Assembly: GCA_963930955.1 (NCBI GenBank) | Contig: OZ006967.1 | Location: 1,860,001-1,924,000, forward strand | From: Scatomonas sp963930955 | Lineage (GTDB): Bacteria > Bacillota > Clostridia > Lachnospirales > Lachnospiraceae | Direction of reading: 5' to 3' | Length of the DNA: 64,000 bases | Shown here: piece by piece, positions 6,786-14,927 of the stretch | Layout of the letters: each line of letters begins with the position of its first letter | Position numbering within the stretch: the stretch's first letter is position 1 | Notes under the pieces: generated by a model | The model's input: only the letters and a program-made list of their open reading frames with translations | Databases searched by the model: none | What the model was told of the DNA's origin: nothing | Program-made: the position numbers and the translations under genes

Positions 6786-8522
6786 ATGATGGAAGAAAGA
6801 AAAAAAACAGGAAAACCCAGTATTGATCGTCCCTGGATGCAGTATTATCCGGATATGATGCTGAAAATGATCAAAATTCCCGGATGTACCGTTGAGCAGT
6901 ATCTGAGAAACTGCTGCCGGGGGATGGATCTCACCGCTATTCACTATTATGGTGAGGATATTACCTGGAAAACTGTATTTGAAGAAGCCGATAAGACAGC
7001 CCGGGCTCTTAGAGCTTTAGGTTTCGGGGAAGGAGACCAGATTCCGGTTTATCTGCGGACGGTTCCCGAGTTCCTTTTCCTGCTTTTAGGCGCCGAGAAA
7101 ATCGGAGCTTCCCTGCTCTGCCGGGACAACACGGTGGAAGAGAATGTGGAGGCTGCCAGAAAATCCAAAGCGAAGGCAATTATCGCCCATGATTTTCTGT
7201 CTAAGAGCGAAATGCATGAATTCCTGGCCCACAGCAGCGTAGAGAAAATTGTAACGATTTCCCCGCTTCACTATGGAAAACGGGAGGCTATGCCCGTACA
7301 TATTCAGGAGTGCCTGGATAATTATTATCCGTCTGCCTGCGCGTCCGGACCGGCTGTTATGAGCTGGGATGCATTCCTTGCCCAGGGCCAGAACTTTACC
7401 GGTACGGTAGAGGCTCCTGTGGATATCGACCGTCCTCTGTTCCGGGCCTATACCAGCGGTTCTACCGGCCCCTCCAAGCAGGTAATCCATTCTGCCAATA
7501 CCATGCTGGGCATTATCTGCCAGATGAACTTCTACGGAAGCACAGAAGGAAAGAGAGCCAGCTGGATGCTGACCTGCCTGCCCCCGGCTCTGGTGGCTGT
7601 GGTAGTGTCCATGATGCTGATGCCTCTGGCGGCCAATATGATTTTGATCATGGATCCCTTCTGCTATGAGGAGGATGTAGATCTGGAACTGATGCGCTTC
7701 AAGCCGAACAACTGGCCCATCGTGCCTATGTTTATCGAAGCGGTTATGCGCAATGGCCGCGTGCCGGAGGACTATGATATGTCTCATCTGGTAGCTGCCG
7801 GTCCCGGCAGCGAAGCCTGCAACAATATCCAGCTGGACAATATCGAGCAGTTCCTTCATGCCCACAACTGCAAGATCCGTCTTACTACCGGCTACGGCAG
7901 CAGCGAAGCAGGATCTACCTTCTGTCTTCCCATGGCTCCCAAGCCTATCCGTGACGGAAATATGGGTGTTCCGCTGCCTTTAAGCATTGTAAGTATTTTC
8001 AAGCCCGGCACCCAGGAAGAACTTACGTATAACCAGCTGGGTGAGATCTGTAAATCCGGCCCCGGAAACATGCTGGGCTACGATAATCCGGAGGCTACGG
8101 CTAAAGCGCTGCAGACCCATGAGGATGGCAGGGTATGGCTGCATACCGGAGACCTGGGGTATATGGATGAAGATGGCGTCCTCTACGTTCTGAACCGGGG
8201 CTATGCGCCCCGTTACGGCGGCGGCGAGCTGGCTGTGCTGCCTATGGAGAATCTGGTGGCGAATGCCAGAATTCCCGGAATAGACGATGAATTCTTTGTA
8301 CTGCTGGATGACGATGCCCATCCGGGATACTATCTGCCCTATCTGTATGTGGTGCTGAAGGACGGCTGTACAGTGGACAGCATCCGGGAAAAAGTGGATC
8401 AGTGTCTGGAGCCCCATATGCGCCCGGTAGATATTATCCCCATTGATAAGAGACCCTTCTTCCACTACAAAACAAACAGACTGGGAATGGCCAGAGAACT
8501 GAGAGCCAGATCTGTTTCATAA
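6786..8522 (+). CDS. AMP-binding acyl-CoA synthetase/ligase family protein
   Basis: The 578-aa protein belongs to the ANL superfamily, which activates carboxylates as acyl-adenylates. The phosphate loop YTSGSTGPSKQ is near residue 222, the A5-type GYGSSEAGS near 365, and the WLHTGDLGYMDEDG motif near 450. The C-terminal HYKTNRLG may hold the catalytic lysine. The usual second T of the loop (TSGTTG) is serine, as in many family members. The substrate cannot be read from the sequence. An in-frame extension to 6645 exists, but the ATG at 6786 has a GAGG ribosome site and family homology starts after it. It is monocistronic, with a terminator downstream. Confidence 0.85.
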   Translation: MMEERKKTGKPSIDRPWMQYYPDMMLKMIKIPGCTVEQYLRNCCRGMDLTAIHYYGEDITWKTVFEEADKTARALRALGFGEGDQIPVYLRTVPEFLFLLLGAEKIGASLLCRDNTVEENVEAARKSKAKAIIAHDFLSKSEMHEFLAHSSVEKIVTISPLHYGKREAMPVHIQECLDNYYPSACASGPAVMSWDAFLAQGQNFTGTVEAPVDIDRPLFRAYTSGSTGPSKQVIHSANTMLGIICQMNFYGSTEGKRASWMLTCLPPALVAVVVSMMLMPLAANMILIMDPFCYEEDVDLELMRFKPNNWPIVPMFIEAVMRNGRVPEDYDMSHLVAAGPGSEACNNIQLDNIEQFLHAHNCKIRLTTGYGSSEAGSTFCLPMAPKPIRDGNMGVPLPLSIVSIFKPGTQEELTYNQLGEICKSGPGNMLGYDNPEATAKALQTHEDGRVWLHTGDLGYMDEDGVLYVLNRGYAPRYGGGELAVLPMENLVANARIPGIDDEFFVLLDDDAHPGYYLPYLYVVLKDGCTVDSIREKVDQCLEPHMRPVDIIPIDKRPFFHYKTNRLGMARELRARSVS

Positions 8523-8568
8523 GAATTGTATTTGCCGGCAATTTTGCTTCGGCAGGTAATGGAAAAGC

Positions 8569-8616
8569 AGGAGTGCCTGAGAAAGTCAGAAAGGACGGAT
8601 CAGGCGCTCCTTTTTT
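8569..8616 (+). terminator. Terminator after the AMP-binding gene
   Basis: AGGAGTGCCTGA (8569-8580) pairs with TCAGGCGCTCCT (8600-8611) with one wobble pair, then six T. Confidence 0.9.
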
Positions 8617-8745
8617 GGAAAAATCCGCCTGTCCGGATCCGCCGGAGGTTTCTTTCTAAAGGAACGGCCCATTCGTTTTGGTAATCTGCCGGAAAGTTGA
8701 AATAAAATGGAAATCCACAAAATTTCTGCATTTTTTACAAAATAA

Positions 8746-8777
8746 TTGTGGAAATTGCCTGCCAGGAATTATATAAT
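8746..8777 (+). promoter_or_regulatory. Likely glgC promoter
   Basis: A perfect TATAAT at 8772-8777 lies 31 bp upstream of glgC. The best -35 is TTGTGG at 8746 with a long 20-bp spacer, so the -35 assignment is weak. Confidence 0.5.
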
Positions 8778-8808
8778 AGAGCCATAATGAAAGAGGAGGG
8801 CTTATATT

Positions 8809-9948
8809 ATGAAGCATAATAATATGTTAGCCATGATTCTGGCCGGCGGCCGCGGCTCCAGGCTGCATGAGCTGACCAACAAAGTTGCCAAACCGGCGGT
8901 CTCTTATGGAGGCAAGTACAAGATCATTGACTTTCCCATCAGCAACTGTGCCAACAGCGGCATTGATGTAGTAGGCGTGCTGACTCAGTATGAGTCGATC
9001 CAGCTGAACAGCTATGTAGCCGCAGGCCGCCGCTGGGGACTGGACGCCAAGGAGAGCGGCGTTTACGTGCTGCCCCCCAGAGAGAAGGCGGATGCGGATC
9101 TGAACGTGTACCGCGGTACGGCGGATGCCATTTCTCAGAACATAGACTTTGTTGATACCTTCTCACCGGAATATCTCCTGATCCTTTCCGGCGACCATAT
9201 CTACAAAATGAACTATGCGAAGATGCTCCAGTACCATAAGGAGTGCGGCGCCGACGCAACCATCGCCGTTATCGAAGTGCCTATGAAAGAAGCCAGCCGT
9301 TTCGGCATCATGAATACGGATGAGACAGGCAGGATCGTAGAGTTTGAGGAAAAGCCGGAGCATCCCAAGAGCAATCTTGCATCCATGGGTATCTATATTT
9401 TTGACTGGAAGCTGCTGCGCAAGATGCTGACAGCGGACATGAAGGATCCGGATTCCAATCACGACTTCGGAAAGGATATCATTCCTTCCCTGATCGCGGA
9501 GGGAAAGAACGTATTCGCCTTTAAATTCAAAGGCTATTGGAAGGATGTAGGAACTGTAGATTCCTTATGGGAAGCCAATATGGATCTTCTGGACAAAAAC
9601 AACGAACTGGATCTCCATGATTCCTCCTGGAAAGTATATACTGAGGACGCTACAACCCATCCCCAGTACATAGGCCCCAGCGCATCTATTGAAAAAGCAT
9701 TTATCAATCAGGGCAGCATAATCGAAGGATCCGTGAAAAATTCCGTATTGTTCACCGGGACAAAAATCGGCCCCGGAGCCAAGATCATTGACAGTGTCCT
9801 TATGAATGGCGTAGAGGTTGAAGAGGGAGCCGTTGTGCAGAGAGCGCTGGTAGCAGACGGCGTGAAGATCGGCAAGGGAGCCGTTGTCGGAAGCGCGGAC
9901 AGCGAGCACATCGAACTGGTTTCCAAACGTGTAAAGGGGGTTGAATAA
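8809..9948 (+). CDS. glgC: Glucose-1-phosphate adenylyltransferase, catalytic subunit
   Basis: GlgC makes ADP-glucose from glucose-1-phosphate and ATP, the committed step of glycogen synthesis. The 379-aa protein has the N-terminal nucleotide motif LAGGRGSRLHELT, the KYKIIDFPISNC segment, ILSGDHIYKM near residue 125, and EEKPEHPKS near 185. The C-terminal part is a left-handed beta-helix with hexapeptide-like repeats (GSIIEGSVKNS). A GAGGAGGG ribosome site lies eight bases before the ATG. glgD follows after one base, indicating translational coupling. Glycogen synthase and branching enzyme genes are not in the window. Confidence 0.97.
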   Translation: MKHNNMLAMILAGGRGSRLHELTNKVAKPAVSYGGKYKIIDFPISNCANSGIDVVGVLTQYESIQLNSYVAAGRRWGLDAKESGVYVLPPREKADADLNVYRGTADAISQNIDFVDTFSPEYLLILSGDHIYKMNYAKMLQYHKECGADATIAVIEVPMKEASRFGIMNTDETGRIVEFEEKPEHPKSNLASMGIYIFDWKLLRKMLTADMKDPDSNHDFGKDIIPSLIAEGKNVFAFKFKGYWKDVGTVDSLWEANMDLLDKNNELDLHDSSWKVYTEDATTHPQYIGPSASIEKAFINQGSIIEGSVKNSVLFTGTKIGPGAKIIDSVLMNGVEVEEGAVVQRALVADGVKIGKGAVVGSADSEHIELVSKRVKGVE

Positions 9949-9949
9949 T

Positions 9950-11065
9950 ATGGATAAGGCTTTAGGCATTGTGAACTTCGGCGGACAGCGTTTCTGGGTA
10001 GAGGGTATGCAGGATTACCGTCCCTCGGGCGCCATGTCCTTTCTGGGAAGATACCGCACGGTAGATTTTCCGATTTCGAATCTCAGCAACAGCGGAATTG
10101 ACCGGATTCAGGTTTATATCCGCAGAAAGCCCAGGTCCCTGGTGGAGCATATCGGAACCGGACGCCATTATAACATCAACTCCAAGACGGGAAGAGTGCA
10201 TCTGCTTTTTTCCGAGAGCGGCATCGATCATGATATTTACAATAATGATATTGCGGCTTTTCTGGAAAACATGGAGAACATCGAAGATGTCAACTGCCCC
10301 TACGTGGTAATCGTTCCCAGCAATATGGTATATGTACAGGATTTCAGAGCCCTCCTGCAGACCCATATTGAATCCGGGGCGGATATTACACTGCTGTATC
10401 ACAGTACCGAGGACGCGAAAGAGCATTTCCTGAACTGCAATACCCTGAACCTGAATAAACAGAAGGGGGTTCTGTCCCTGGAGGAAAACCGCGGTACCGC
10501 CAAGAGCCGGGCTATTTTCATGGATACGTATGTAATGAAAAAAGATCTTTTTATAGATCTGGTGCGCAGAGCACACAAGGAGTCTTCCATGTACAGCCTT
10601 TCGGATATTGTGAATATCGCCTGCGCGGAAATGGATGTGCGGGGTGTGGCTCATAGAGGGTATTTTGCGTCTCTTACAGATTTCAAGAGCTACTACGACG
10701 CAAATATTTCTCTCATCGACTTTAAGACCGCGCTGAGCCTCTTTGATCCGGAGTGGCCCATTTATACCAGAACCAATGATTCCTGTCCCACCCAGTATTT
10801 TGAGGAAGCCAACGTTAAGAATTCCGTTGTTTCCAACGGCTGTCTGATCGAAGGAACGGTAGAGAACTCAGTGATCGGCCGGGGCTGTGAGATTATGAAA
10901 GGCGCTGTGGTTAAAAACTGCGTGATCATGACCGATGTAACGGTGGGCGAAAATGTACATCTGGAAAATCTGGTGGTAGATAAGCACGCGCGTATTACCC
11001 ACGTAAAAGAAGTGACTGCGGATCCCGGAAGTCCTGCCTATATCCGCAGAGGCGATTCCATTTAA
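9950..11065 (+). CDS. glgD: GlgD, non-catalytic partner of ADP-glucose pyrophosphorylase
   Basis: GlgD is the second subunit of the Firmicutes ADP-glucose pyrophosphorylase; in Bacillus-type systems it modulates GlgC. The 371-aa sequence keeps the GlgC fold (YRTVDFPISNLSNSGI near residue 30, C-terminal beta-helix). It lacks the GGRGSRL nucleotide loop, having IVNFGGQRF in its place, as expected for GlgD. The ATG at 9950 follows AAAGGGGG by nine bases; the TTG at 9941 would lie inside glgC. It ends at a strong bidirectional terminator. Confidence 0.95.
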   Translation: MDKALGIVNFGGQRFWVEGMQDYRPSGAMSFLGRYRTVDFPISNLSNSGIDRIQVYIRRKPRSLVEHIGTGRHYNINSKTGRVHLLFSESGIDHDIYNNDIAAFLENMENIEDVNCPYVVIVPSNMVYVQDFRALLQTHIESGADITLLYHSTEDAKEHFLNCNTLNLNKQKGVLSLEENRGTAKSRAIFMDTYVMKKDLFIDLVRRAHKESSMYSLSDIVNIACAEMDVRGVAHRGYFASLTDFKSYYDANISLIDFKTALSLFDPEWPIYTRTNDSCPTQYFEEANVKNSVVSNGCLIEGTVENSVIGRGCEIMKGAVVKNCVIMTDVTVGENVHLENLVVDKHARITHVKEVTADPGSPAYIRRGDSI

Positions 11066-11107
11066 GGATCTGCCAGGCTGTAAGCCTACCGAAACAGGAA
11101 GAAAATA

Positions 11108-11156
11108 AAATACCGCTGCCTGAAAGCTGTTTACAGCAGGCAGCGGTATTTTTTAA
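11108..11156. terminator. Bidirectional terminator after glgD
   Basis: A 15-bp perfect stem (AAATACCGCTGCCTG, 11108-11122, and its complement at 11137-11151) has T runs on both strands. It separates glgD from the convergent minus-strand gene. Confidence 0.9.
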
Positions 11157-11653
11157 TAACTTTGGAATTTGCTTCCTCCCCACTGGCGGAAGTGAAGCAG
11201 TGTGGTTTCATCCGGTTCCATGAGAACCAGGATCCGGGATTGTCCCTCTGCGATTACAATGGAATAAACCTGTTCCGGGTGGCTGTGGGAAGTAAAATCA
11301 TAGGTTTTCAGAGAACGGTAAGGGGAAAGGGTTCCGGAGTCAGCCGGAGCGATCAATTCCGCGTTTCTCAGATCAAAAGCCAGTTTCTTTTTACGTTTCG
11401 TCTTGCTGTATACAGCGTCAATATCTACATCATAATTGAGAATGGTGTACTCAAATTCCACAGAAAGCATGGGAAAAACAAAATAGTAAAGAAGAAAAGC
11501 CAGTGCAAGGATCAGGATGGCCGGCCCGAAATCTAAGAAAAACAGGGCCAGTACCAGAGCGGCTGCCAGAACGAAAATCAGCAGCACCTTCAGAACGGGG
11601 ATCAGGGGGCTGATCTTTCTGGAAACCAGCTGCTCGTAAAAAGCGTCATTCAT
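11153..11653 (-). CDS. Small membrane protein, DUF6106-like
   Basis: The 166-aa protein has two closely spaced hydrophobic segments at about residues 17-62, followed by a soluble beta-rich domain (about 65-166) with EYTILNYDVDIDAVYSKTKRKKKLAFDL. This organisation resembles DUF6106-type proteins of Lachnospiraceae; the family assignment is from memory. Function is unknown. The start overlaps the stop of the upstream regulator gene (ATGAATGA), and an AAAGGAAG ribosome site is present, so the two are co-translated. Confidence 0.75.
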   Translation of the reverse strand: MNDAFYEQLVSRKISPLIPVLKVLLIFVLAAALVLALFFLDFGPAILILALAFLLYYFVFPMLSVEFEYTILNYDVDIDAVYSKTKRKKKLAFDLRNAELIAPADSGTLSPYRSLKTYDFTSHSHPEQVYSIVIAEGQSRILVLMEPDETTLLHFRQWGGSKFQSY

Positions 11654-12572
11654 ACGTTGTCTTCCTTTCTGTTGCTAAATAATTAATAACCATGGTGGCA
11701 ATTTTAAAAGTAGCTGCGTCCTCGAAGTTCCGCAGATCCAGGCCAGTCCGGTGCTGGATCTGTTCCAGACGGTAAATAAGCGTATTTCTGTGGACATGCA
11801 GCTGTCTGGCAGTCTCTGCGATATTTAAATTATTCTGGAAAAACTGGGCGGCAGTTACGGCTGTCTCCGGATCCAGATGCAGAGGGACGTCTTCGCCGAA
11901 GATTTCATGGAGAAAATCTTCGCAGAGATCGTAGGGAAGACGGTAGATCAGCCTTCCAACTCCCAGCTGATCGTAGGGGAAGACCGTCTGATCAGACAGG
12001 AACAAGCCGCCCACTTTCAGAGCCAGGCTGGCTTCCTGAAAGGCGGAAGATAGTTCCAGCAGAGAAACCAGAGGGCTGCTGTAGGATACGCGTACGGAAG
12101 CATAGGCCTCTGTATTCAAAGTGTCTACAATACTGTGAGCCAGTTCAAAGCAGTGCCGGGAAACCGAAGAAGCATCCTTAAGATTCAGAGGGCAGAGAAC
12201 CGCTTCCAGGCTTCCGGATACGGGAATCAGATAGGTATCGGAGCGGGGCGGAAAGAGCCCTTTTAAAACCTCCAGCAGGATCGCATTCAGAGTGTCTCCG
12301 GTTTCCATCAGAAACAGTACCCGGGTTTCATCCGGGGCTATATGCAGACGCCTGGCCCGCTCCTCCAGATTGTCGGCAGGGCGGTCCCCCAGCAGAAGGC
12401 TTTGCAGAAAGTGAACCTTGTTGTATTTTTCCCGGTAGGCAGAGGTGAGCCGCTTCAGATTTTCCAGAGCGGAAGCATTCTCTTCCGGGGAAGAGGTTCT
12501 AAGTTCCAGATCCAGGCCGGTTGCCTGCTTCAGTTCCGCCAAAGCCTTTTGTATGTTTTCTTCGTAAGCCAT
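11646..12572 (-). CDS. PucR/CdaR-type transcriptional regulator
   Basis: This 308-aa regulator has a C-terminal PucR-type helix-turn-helix: NLNIAETARQLHVHRNTLIYRLEQIQ near residues 250-275, followed by LRNFEDAATFKIA. The N-terminal 230 residues resemble the linker and GGDEF-like domain of CdaR proteins, with no clear ligand site. The ATG at 12572 has a GGAGG ribosome site; the earlier in-frame start at 12614 does not. It lies between the MsmK-type ATPase gene and the small membrane protein, and a terminator separates it from the former. Control of carbohydrate genes is plausible but unproven. Confidence 0.85.
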   Translation of the reverse strand: MAYEENIQKALAELKQATGLDLELRTSSPEENASALENLKRLTSAYREKYNKVHFLQSLLLGDRPADNLEERARRLHIAPDETRVLFLMETGDTLNAILLEVLKGLFPPRSDTYLIPVSGSLEAVLCPLNLKDASSVSRHCFELAHSIVDTLNTEAYASVRVSYSSPLVSLLELSSAFQEASLALKVGGLFLSDQTVFPYDQLGVGRLIYRLPYDLCEDFLHEIFGEDVPLHLDPETAVTAAQFFQNNLNIAETARQLHVHRNTLIYRLEQIQHRTGLDLRNFEDAATFKIATMVINYLATERKTTYE

Positions 12573-12600
12573 GGTCAACCTCCATCCGGATAAAATAAGT

Positions 12601-12635
12601 AAAAGGCTGTACACTTTTAAGAATACAGCCTTTTT
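12601..12635 (-). terminator. Terminator after msmK
   Basis: AAAAGGCTGTA (12601-12611) and TACAGCCTTTT (12624-12634) form a hairpin with a short T run on the minus strand, between msmK and the PucR-type gene. Confidence 0.75.
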
Positions 12636-12659
12636 ACTGTCTTATGTTATTTTATAATT

Positions 12660-13772
12660 TTAGTTGGCGATCGTCAACTCTGTTTCTTTATCGAAGAGAT
12701 GGATCTTTTCCATATCCAGGGCAAATACAGCCTTGTCTCCGGTCCGGAGAGTGGTTCTGGGATTTACTCTGGCGGTCATCTGCGTTCCGTCTACATCGAA
12801 GTACAGGAACACCTCGGCGCCCAGCAGCTCATAAACCTTAATGGTAGAGTGGATTACAGCATCCTTGGCGTTGTTGACATATACTTCTTCATCATGCAGG
12901 TCTTCCGGACGAATACCAAGAACAACGGTTTTTCCTACGTATCCGCCGTTTACCAGTGCCGCTTTCTTGGTGGGGGGAACCTTGATGGTATATTCCCCGA
13001 CTCTCAGCACCAGATCATTTCCGGCAGCCTCAACCTTGGCGTCAATGAAGTTCATCTGAGGAGATCCGATGAATCCTGCTACGAACTGATTGCAGGGATT
13101 GTTGTAAAGGTTCTGGGGGGTATCTACCTGCTGAACAATACCGTCTTTCATAACAACGATTCTGGTTCCCAGAGTCATGGCCTCGGTCTGATCGTGGGTT
13201 ACATAGATGATGGTAGCGCCCAGATTTTTGTGGATCTTGGAGATCTCAATACGCATCTGCACACGCAGCTTAGCATCCAGGTTGGACAGGGGCTCGTCCA
13301 TAAGGAATACCTTAGGATTACGCACGATAGCACGTCCCATGGCAACACGCTGTCTCTGACCGCCGGACAGAGCCTTGGGTTTACGATCCAGCAGTTTGTC
13401 CAGATCCAGGATCCGGGCCGCCTCGCGGACCTTCTTGTCGATTTCTTCCTTAGGCACCTTGCGGAGCTTCAGAGCGAAGGCCATGTTATCATATACAGTC
13501 ATATGAGGATACAGAGCGTAGTTCTGGAATACCATGGCGATATCTCTGTCCTTGGGCTCTACATCGTTCATAACCTTGCCGTCGATTTTCAGAGTTCCGG
13601 AAGAGATGTCTTCCAGTCCGGCTACCATACGCAGAGTCGTAGATTTTCCGCATCCGGAGGGACCTACAAAAATGATGAACTCTTTATCTTCGATTTCCAG
13701 GTTGAAATCCTTTACGGCATGGAAACCGTTGGGATATTTTTTCTCAATATGTTCCAGTGATAAACTTGCCAT
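12660..13772 (-). CDS. msmK: Sugar ABC transporter ATPase, MsmK/UgpC type
   Basis: The 370-aa ATPase powers carbohydrate ABC importers. Walker A is GPSGCGKST near residue 37, the signature LSGGQRQRVAMGRA near 134, Walker B VFLMDEPLSNLD near 155, and the switch histidine is in THDQTEAM. The C-terminal TOBE/OB domain has the typical LGIRPEDLHDEE. Such ATPases often serve several sugar transporters; the permease pair at 19.5-21.2 kb lacks its own ATPase, so this protein probably energises it. GGGAGG precedes the ATG. It is divergent from an AraC-family gene. Confidence 0.95.
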   Translation of the reverse strand: MASLSLEHIEKKYPNGFHAVKDFNLEIEDKEFIIFVGPSGCGKSTTLRMVAGLEDISSGTLKIDGKVMNDVEPKDRDIAMVFQNYALYPHMTVYDNMAFALKLRKVPKEEIDKKVREAARILDLDKLLDRKPKALSGGQRQRVAMGRAIVRNPKVFLMDEPLSNLDAKLRVQMRIEISKIHKNLGATIIYVTHDQTEAMTLGTRIVVMKDGIVQQVDTPQNLYNNPCNQFVAGFIGSPQMNFIDAKVEAAGNDLVLRVGEYTIKVPPTKKAALVNGGYVGKTVVLGIRPEDLHDEEVYVNNAKDAVIHSTIKVYELLGAEVFLYFDVDGTQMTARVNPRTTLRTGDKAVFALDMEKIHLFDKETELTIAN

Positions 13773-13952
13773 TTCAATGACCTCCCAAAATTTGTATGAG
13801 TTTATTTTAGCAGGAACCGGAAAAGAAACAATAGAAGCCTTAACCGAAAAAAAAGTCCCATTCTGTACAAAGTAACCAGCAGCCGGCGGGATCTGCCGGT
13901 GGACAGGATCTGGAAAGACGAGTATGATAAAAGAAAAACGGGAGAGAGAAGG

Positions 13953-14828
13953 ATGGAAGAATCATACGTACTGCAGGTGAAAAACCGAAAATTCAAGGAT
14001 CTGTATCTTTGTTTCTGCGGATACGCCAAATGCAGGCCTCTCCACAGTTTTGGACCGGCTGTCAGACCCAATTATGTACTTCACTATATTATTGAGGGAA
14101 AAGGGAAGTTTTCTCTCCGGGGCAAGGAGTACTATCTTCAGGCCGGACAGGGATTTCTGATTGTGCCGGGAATGCAGACTTTTTACCAGGCGGATGAGGA
14201 AGTCCCCTGGTCCTATCTGTGGATCGGATTTGCCGGAGAGAGGGCAGAGGAATATCTGAAAGATCTGGGTCTGGACCGGGAGCACCTGGTCTTCCGGAGC
14301 GGCGGCGGGGAAAAACTGAAGGAACTGGTCCTGCATATGCTGAAAAATAATACCTATTCCACATCGAATGAGTATCTGCAGGAGGGGCTTCTGTACACCT
14401 TTTTCTCAGTTTTGTCAGAACGCATGGAGATTGCGGATTATGCGGAGGTGAACAGGGGAAATCTTTATGTGCGCAAAGCGGTGGAGTATATTCAAAATAA
14501 TTTTTCCAATCCTCTTTCGGTTACGGATATAGCAGCTTATGTGGGCATTAACCGCAGCTATCTCTGTACGCTGTTTCGGCAGGAACTGCAGATGGCGCCC
14601 AGGGAATATCTGACAAATTACAGGATCACAAGAGCTGCGGAACTATTAATGATCACAGAACTTTCCATTGAAGGCGTAGCCTTTTCCTGCGGATACCAGG
14701 ATGCTCTGGTTTTCTCCAAGAATTTCCGGGCTAAGATGGGGTGCGCTCCTTCCGTTTACAGAAAGCGGAACCTTTCCGCTGGAAAAGAGAGACTGAAATC
14801 CCGGATCCAGGATCTGAAGAGCCTGTGA
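13953..14828 (+). CDS. AraC-family regulator, RafR/MsmR type
   Basis: The 291-aa regulator has an N-terminal arabinose-binding cupin fold (FGPAVRPNYVLHYIIEGKG near residue 32; EVPWSYLWIGFAG near 85) and a C-terminal AraC DNA-binding domain with CGYQDALVFSKNFRAKMGCAPS. This profile is usual in regulators of raffinose and alpha-galactoside genes. It lies between the divergent msmK and the downstream alpha-galactosidase, with a separate promoter in front of the latter. The ATG at 13953 has a GGGAGAG ribosome site; the in-frame start at 13899 does not. Confidence 0.9.
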   Translation: MEESYVLQVKNRKFKDLYLCFCGYAKCRPLHSFGPAVRPNYVLHYIIEGKGKFSLRGKEYYLQAGQGFLIVPGMQTFYQADEEVPWSYLWIGFAGERAEEYLKDLGLDREHLVFRSGGGEKLKELVLHMLKNNTYSTSNEYLQEGLLYTFFSVLSERMEIADYAEVNRGNLYVRKAVEYIQNNFSNPLSVTDIAAYVGINRSYLCTLFRQELQMAPREYLTNYRITRAAELLMITELSIEGVAFSCGYQDALVFSKNFRAKMGCAPSVYRKRNLSAGKERLKSRIQDLKSL

Positions 14829-14866
14829 ACAGTTAACATTCTGACTGATTTATTTAACGGATGTCC

Positions 14867-14896
14867 TTGCGGCATATTGAAAAGCACAGCTATAAT
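14867..14896 (+). promoter_or_regulatory. Promoter of the first alpha-galactosidase gene
   Basis: TTGCGG (14867-14872) and TATAAT (14891-14896) are separated by 18 bp, 31 bp upstream of the GH36 start codon. Confidence 0.65.
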
Positions 14897-14927
14897 GACA
14901 GAATAGAAAAAGTTGCGGAGGTAGAAA

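Noticed and set aside
8953..9259. Antisense frames within glgC and other enzymes
   Set aside because: They mirror conserved enzyme genes and lack start signals.
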